Origin: Litorivicinus sp.
Lineage (GTDB): Bacteria > Pseudomonadota > Gammaproteobacteria > Pseudomonadales > Litorivicinaceae
Assembly: GCA_009886945.1 (NCBI GenBank)
Contig: QXYM01000095.1
Coordinates: 1 to 36,111 of the forward strand
DNA: 36,111 nt
Direction: 5' to 3'
Program-made: the position numbers and the translations under genes
Notes under the pieces: model-generated
The model's input: the letters and a program-made list of their open reading frames with translations, nothing else
Database searches by the model: none
What the model was told of the DNA's origin: nothing
Shown: in pieces, positions 33,293 through 36,111 of the stretch
Layout: the number at the start of each line of letters is the position of its first letter
How positions within the stretch are numbered: the stretch's first letter is position 1

Positions 33293-33316
33293 AATTCATT
33301 CGTTGGCGAATGAATT
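33293..33316. repeat. Perfect 10-bp inverted repeat upstream of the CPXCG gene
   Basis: AATTCATTCG (33293-33302) and CGAATGAATT (33307-33316) pair perfectly around a TTGG loop; one G-T and one A-T pair can extend the stem. It lies about 57 bases before the CPXCG start. There is only a short T run on the plus strand, so an operator or an mRNA leader hairpin is more likely than a terminator. Confidence 0.5.
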
Positions 33317-33454
33317 TTCTGATCCACTTTCGCCATTGAACGCTTTGATTGCCTGACATTGGATGCAAAACGATCCTTCAAACTCATTAGCTGACAAAAT
33401 TTTTGCCCTGCAACAAACAGCTCTAACTCCTTAAAAATATTTGATTTTTCCCAC

Positions 33455-33482
33455 TTGTGGCAACGAAAAAAATCGATAGACT
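33455..33482 (+). promoter_or_regulatory. Weak candidate promoter for the small membrane protein gene
   Basis: TTGTGG (33455-33460) is separated by 16 bases from TAGACT (33477-33482), with an A-rich spacer. Transcription would start near 33489, about 31 bases before the GTG at 33520. The match to consensus is weak. Confidence 0.25.
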
Positions 33483-33519
33483 GCGCGCATTCATCACACG
33501 ACTTTAGGAGTAGATTGCC

Positions 33520-33846
33520 GTGTTAGACACCGTCATGCTTGGGCTTGGATTCGCTGGAGGACTCATTTACCTCGCCGCGTATTTTAGCTTGACGCGCGGA
33601 TGGGTCAGCGGCACTAGCTATCTCTTTCACGGAACGTCTGTATTCAGCTGCATCATGATCGCAGCATCCAGCGCGTATTCACAAGCGTGGCCATCGGCAG
33701 TGATGAATGTCATTTTCATCATCGTCGGTGCGGTATTCATGGCCAAAAAGGCCATTGATGATCGTCGATCCTATCCTGCGACTGTGGTTGATGCGGCAGA
33801 GCTCTCGTATCAGTCTGACGAGCCTCAACTCACCGCAGCCGCATAA
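33520..33846 (+). CDS. Small membrane protein (CBU_0592-like), 108 aa
   Basis: Three hydrophobic segments lie at about residues 5-24, 34-50 and 58-74, followed by a positively charged MAKKAIDDRRS and an acidic, alanine-ending tail. The pattern, including AAYFSLTRGW after the first span and a tryptophan before the third, resembles the CBU_0592-like domain of unknown function. The GTG at 33520 has AGGAG at 9 bases. It is a single-gene unit: a strong hairpin follows 20 bases after the stop, and the next gene (speD) has its own leader. No function can be assigned. Confidence 0.7.
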   Translation: MLDTVMLGLGFAGGLIYLAAYFSLTRGWVSGTSYLFHGTSVFSCIMIAASSAYSQAWPSAVMNVIFIIVGAVFMAKKAIDDRRSYPATVVDAAELSYQSDEPQLTAAA

Positions 33847-33866
33847 TCAAGTTGACCGAATAGTGA

Positions 33867-33893
33867 ATGGAGTGATCACCATGATCACTCCAT
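33867..33893. terminator. Perfect 11-bp hairpin after the small membrane protein gene
   Basis: ATGGAGTGATC (33867-33877) and GATCACTCCAT (33883-33893) pair perfectly around an ACCAT loop, 20 bases after the stop codon. There is no T-tract, so it is not a classical Rho-independent terminator. It may stabilise the mRNA 3' end, act with Rho, or serve as a protein-binding palindrome. The position suggests an end-of-transcript role. Confidence 0.45.
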
Positions 33894-33971
33894 CTCATCG
33901 CCAGGCCTCATGTCCTAGCATTTCACAGGGGAACACTCTTCTATAACAATCGGTTATTTGCATATTTTTTC

Positions 33972-33999
33972 TTGCACCTCCAACAAAAATCACTACACT
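33972..33999 (+). promoter_or_regulatory. Candidate sigma-70 promoter of speD-speE
   Basis: TTGCAC (33972-33977) is separated by 16 bases from TACACT (33994-33999). Transcription from near 34006 would give a leader of about 63 bases before the speD ATG. The leader holds a short ribosome-site-plus-ATG unit (34024-34043). Confidence 0.4.
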
Positions 34000-34023
34000 T
34001 CGCGCTACTTGAGCTGATAACAC

Positions 34024-34043
34024 GAGGATTTATGCTCTTTTAA
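34024..34043 (+). other. Possible three-codon upstream ORF in the speD leader
   Basis: GAGGA (34024-34028) is followed after 3 bases by ATG CTC TTT TAA (34032-34043), encoding Met-Leu-Phe. It ends 25 bases before the speD start codon. The spacing to the ribosome site is short, so translation is uncertain. Confidence 0.2.
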
Positions 34044-34068
34044 TCGCGCGGTACCTTCGGAGAGACGA

Positions 34069-34566
34069 ATGTGTCGCATATCGTATACATTCAATCAGAT
34101 CCAGGGGGTATCACCTGAATTGAGCACAACCTTGACTGCGGTTGCCACGCAAAATTGGCCACAACACGACCAGATCGAAGATCGCGATCAATCACTTGAT
34201 CACTTCATCTCCAAAGACGGCGAAATTTTTGCCGGCACACACCTGATTATTGACCTCTGGGGCGCGAAAGATCTCGATTGCCTTGAGCGAATGGAAGCCG
34301 CCATGCGCGCCTGTGTCGACGAGTGTAACGCGACACTATTACACATCCATCTCCACCACTTCACACCCAATGGTGGCATCAGCGGTGTTGCTGTCTTGGC
34401 AGAGTCGCATATCTCTGTTCATACTTGGCCTGAAAAAGACTACGCAGCCTTCGATGTCTTTATGTGTGGAGACTCCAATCCGCATCGAGCGATTGAAATT
34501 CTCGGTCGATATTTCCGCCCCACCCGGTCGGAATACGTTGAAGAGCGTCGCGGTAAAATCCGGTGA
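34069..34566 (+). CDS. speD: S-adenosylmethionine decarboxylase proenzyme (class 1B type)
   Basis: A 165-residue proenzyme that self-cleaves to a pyruvoyl enzyme making decarboxylated AdoMet for spermidine synthesis. The cleavage site is E112-S113 in LAESHIS. H118 and C133 fall at the same spacing from the serine as in the Thermotoga enzyme (Ser63, His68, Cys83). The core begins near residue 55 (FAGTHLIIDLW), so about 50 extra N-terminal residues precede the usual fold. The ATG at 34069 has GGAGAG at good spacing, and no other ATG lies before the core. The stop overlaps the speE GTG as GTGA, so the two enzymes are made together. Confidence 0.95.
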   Translation: MCRISYTFNQIQGVSPELSTTLTAVATQNWPQHDQIEDRDQSLDHFISKDGEIFAGTHLIIDLWGAKDLDCLERMEAAMRACVDECNATLLHIHLHHFTPNGGISGVAVLAESHISVHTWPEKDYAAFDVFMCGDSNPHRAIEILGRYFRPTRSEYVEERRGKIR

Positions 34567-35405
34567 CTCGTTACCAAGAGACTCTGTATTCGGAGTGGGG
34601 TCAAAATTTCCAACAGGGGAAAACCCTGTTTGAAGCTGAAACTGATCATCAACACCTGATTATTTTTGACAACCCCCGATTCGGACGCGTGATGGCTCTC
34701 GACGGAGTGATCCAAACGACCGAAGCCGACGAGTTCGTGTACCACGAGATGATGGTCCATGTACCAATGAATACGCATGCTCTGCCGAAGCGTGTGTTGA
34801 TCATCGGCGGCGGTGATGGAGGAATTCTTCGCGAAGTCCTCAAACACTCGACCGTCGAATCTGTTACACAAGTGGAAATTGATCGCGCTGTCGTCGACAT
34901 GTGCGTGGAGTTTTTCCCCAATCATTCTCAAGGCGCCTTTGACGATCCACGCTTGAACCTAGTGATCGATGATGGAGCCGCTTTCATCGCCTCCAACACG
35001 GCGACCTATGATGTCATTATCACCGATTCCACAGATCCCATTGGGCCCGGCGAAGTGCTTTTTGAGTCAACCTTTTATCAGGGTTGCGCTAATGCCCTCA
35101 CTGCCGACGGTATTTTAGTCACGCAAAACGGTGTGCCTTACATGCAAGGGGACGAAGTTACTAACACCTATCGGCGCTGGAGATCCTATTTCGCCACTCG
35201 GTCGTTTTACTTAACGCCTGTGCCGACCTATGCAGGCGGTGCGATGGCCATGGGCTTTGCGAGCAAAAGCAACATCAACTCCCCTGATCATGCAACCTTG
35301 CTGCATCGCACTGAACAGCTCAACGCATTAAAATACTACACGCCCGAGGTTCATCTCGGTGCATTCGGACTTCCAAAGTATGTCCAAGATCTCATGATCG
35401 ATTAA
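34563..35405 (+). CDS. speE: Spermidine synthase
   Basis: A 280-residue aminopropyltransferase that uses decarboxylated AdoMet to convert putrescine to spermidine. The nucleotide-binding GGGDGG is at residues 82-87, and the catalytic aspartate is D155 in IITDSTDPIGP. The N-terminal FQQGKTLFEAETDHQHLIIFDN and the GRVMALDGVIQTTEADEFVYHEM block are family hallmarks. The GTG start at 34563 overlaps the speD stop. Its TAA at 35403-35405 lies in a TTAA shared with the stop of the convergent DUF167 gene. Confidence 0.97.
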   Translation: MTRYQETLYSEWGQNFQQGKTLFEAETDHQHLIIFDNPRFGRVMALDGVIQTTEADEFVYHEMMVHVPMNTHALPKRVLIIGGGDGGILREVLKHSTVESVTQVEIDRAVVDMCVEFFPNHSQGAFDDPRLNLVIDDGAAFIASNTATYDVIITDSTDPIGPGEVLFESTFYQGCANALTADGILVTQNGVPYMQGDEVTNTYRRWRSYFATRSFYLTPVPTYAGGAMAMGFASKSNINSPDHATLLHRTEQLNALKYYTPEVHLGAFGLPKYVQDLMID

Positions 35406-35728
35406 TGCCCAATCGAGGCGAGCTGTTGCGACAGTCGCATACCCGCCTCCCTCGGCAATTCAATCCTGACGCTTTTTTGCTTTGACTTCAGCCCACTCAC
35501 CAGTTGCACACCGCTCCTCGTGGTATCAACGGCCTCTGCGATGGCAGCGATGATGGTCTGATTCGCCCTGCCTTCAATCGGTGGTGCTTTGACAAATAAC
35601 TTCAAGCGGTCATTCAATACCCCATCGGCACGCGTTTCTCGCGCACCCGAGCGAATGGCCAGTTGCACTAGCCACGCTTCATGTTTCCAAATCAGCCAAA
35701 CAGGTAACTCATCGCCATTTTTGTGCAA
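35402..35728 (-). CDS. DUF167 (YggU) family protein
   Basis: A 108-residue member of the DUF167/YggU family. The core runs from [17 protein letters not shown] through [19 protein letters not shown] to [14 protein letters not shown]. The family folds as a small alpha/beta domain of unknown function. No ATG precedes the core in frame at the right place. The TTG at 35728 has a full AAAGGAG site at 9 bases and is the best start; the frame is open further to 35812 but would run into panD on the other strand. The stop shares TTAA with speE. Confidence 0.85.
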   Translation of the reverse strand: MHKNGDELPVWLIWKHEAWLVQLAIRSGARETRADGVLNDRLKLFVKAPPIEGRANQTIIAAIAEAVDTTRSGVQLVSGLKSKQKSVRIELPREAGMRLSQQLASIGH

Positions 35729-35771
35729 AGCAAAAAACTCCTTTATGATGCGCGGCCTCAGGGAGAATTGT

Positions 35772-36111
35772 ATGTTACGAACACTCATGACAGGCAAGCT
35801 GCATCGTGTCACAACGACCGCAGCGGAGATTGATTACATTGGATCCTGCGCGATCGATCAAAATCTGATGGATGCCGCCGGCATCCTACCCAACGAGCAG
35901 ATTCATTTGTGGAATGTCAACAACGGTGAACGACTAGTCACTTATGCCATTGAAGCACCGCGTGGCTCGGGCATTATCTCAGTCAACGGTTCAGCCGCTC
36001 ATCGGGCTCGCGTCGGTGATATTTTAATTTTGGCTGCATTCGGTCAATTGACTGAAACCGAAGCACATCACCATCAGCCGAAAGTCGTTTTCGTGAACCA
36101 ACACAACCAGA
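35772..36111 (+). CDS. panD: Aspartate 1-decarboxylase PanD (C-terminus cut by window edge)
   Basis: 113 codons are visible before the window ends; the family is about 120-140 residues, so little is missing. PanD decarboxylates L-aspartate to beta-alanine for pantothenate and CoA synthesis. It is a self-cleaving pyruvoyl enzyme, with the cleavage site G24-S25 in DYIGSCAID. Other family blocks visible are [25 protein letters not shown]-like [16 protein letters not shown], and the PKVVFVN end. The ATG at 35772 has GGGAGA 6 bases upstream. It is divergent from DUF167, 43 bases away. Confidence 0.96.
   Translation, partial: MLRTLMTGKLHRVTTTAAEIDYIGSCAIDQNLMDAAGILPNEQIHLWNVNNGERLVTYAIEAPRGSGIISVNGSAAHRARVGDILILAAFGQLTETEAHHHQPKVVFVNQHNQ

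Overview
The window reads as a chromosomal segment of a gammaproteobacterium, most likely a marine or other aquatic sulfur-oxidizing one. The evidence is the gene content and order. There is a Pseudomonas-type rpoE(algU)-rseA(mucA)-rseB(mucB)-rseC(mucC)-mucD block divergent from nadB, an sdhE/ygfX/ygfZ neighbourhood, a lepA-lepB-rnc-era-recO-pdxJ-acpS operon, and a sox thiosulfate-oxidation cluster. No species can be named from the sequence alone. Nothing mobile is visible: no insertion sequence, integrase, phage gene, CRISPR array or rRNA. One tRNA is present, tRNA-Ala(GGC).

Layout. 1-3264 (minus strand): a 73-aa unknown protein, a 43-aa single-span membrane microprotein, then soxC-soxD-soxX-soxY, with soxY running off the left edge. 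3465-5152 (minus): an ABC-2 exporter pair. 5285-7696 (minus): a 65-aa membrane protein, tRNA-Ala just downstream of gltX, and an H-NS-type protein. 7836-9754 (plus): dusA-tal. 9740-14178 (minus): hrpA-mlaA. 14273-16440 (plus): ppnN-plsC. 16409-26421 (minus): one nearly continuous 10-kb gene train, rpoE-rseA-rseB-rseC-mucD-lepA-lepB-rnc-era-recO-pdxJ-acpS, with a strong sigma-E-type promoter at the rpoE/rseA junction. 26491-28086 (plus): nadB. 28088-28635 (minus): sdhE-ygfX. 28679-29470 (plus): ygfZ. 29399-30115 (minus): ung. 30165-31295 (plus): a PlsB/PlsC-like acyltransferase. 31233-31859 (minus): a LuxR-type regulator with a degenerate receiver, divergent from a YbaK-like gene. 32439-33236 (minus): a CPXCG protein and a LysE/RhtB exporter. 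33520-33846 (plus): a small membrane protein. 34069-35405 (plus): speD-speE. 35402-35728 (minus): DUF167. 35772 to the right edge (plus): panD, truncated.

How genes work together. The Sox proteins oxidize thiosulfate sulfur in the periplasm: SoxY carries it, SoxX is part of the SoxAX haem enzyme, and SoxCD is the sulfane dehydrogenase. The rpoE block is a classical envelope-stress circuit: sigma factor, anti-sigma factor, its periplasmic protector, RseC and the DegP-type protease. Here it runs directly into translation, secretion, RNA-processing and cofactor genes. MlaA, two acyltransferases and the ABC exporter add envelope functions. SpeD and SpeE together make spermidine.

The region is compact. 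Most genes in trains overlap by 1-4 bases (ATGA, GTGA, TTGA or TAATG), several convergent pairs overlap at their 3' ends, and GTG/TTG starts are frequent. No gap between the genes listed here exceeds 300 bases. The largest are 33237-33519, 5483-5716, 33847-34068 and 3265-3464.
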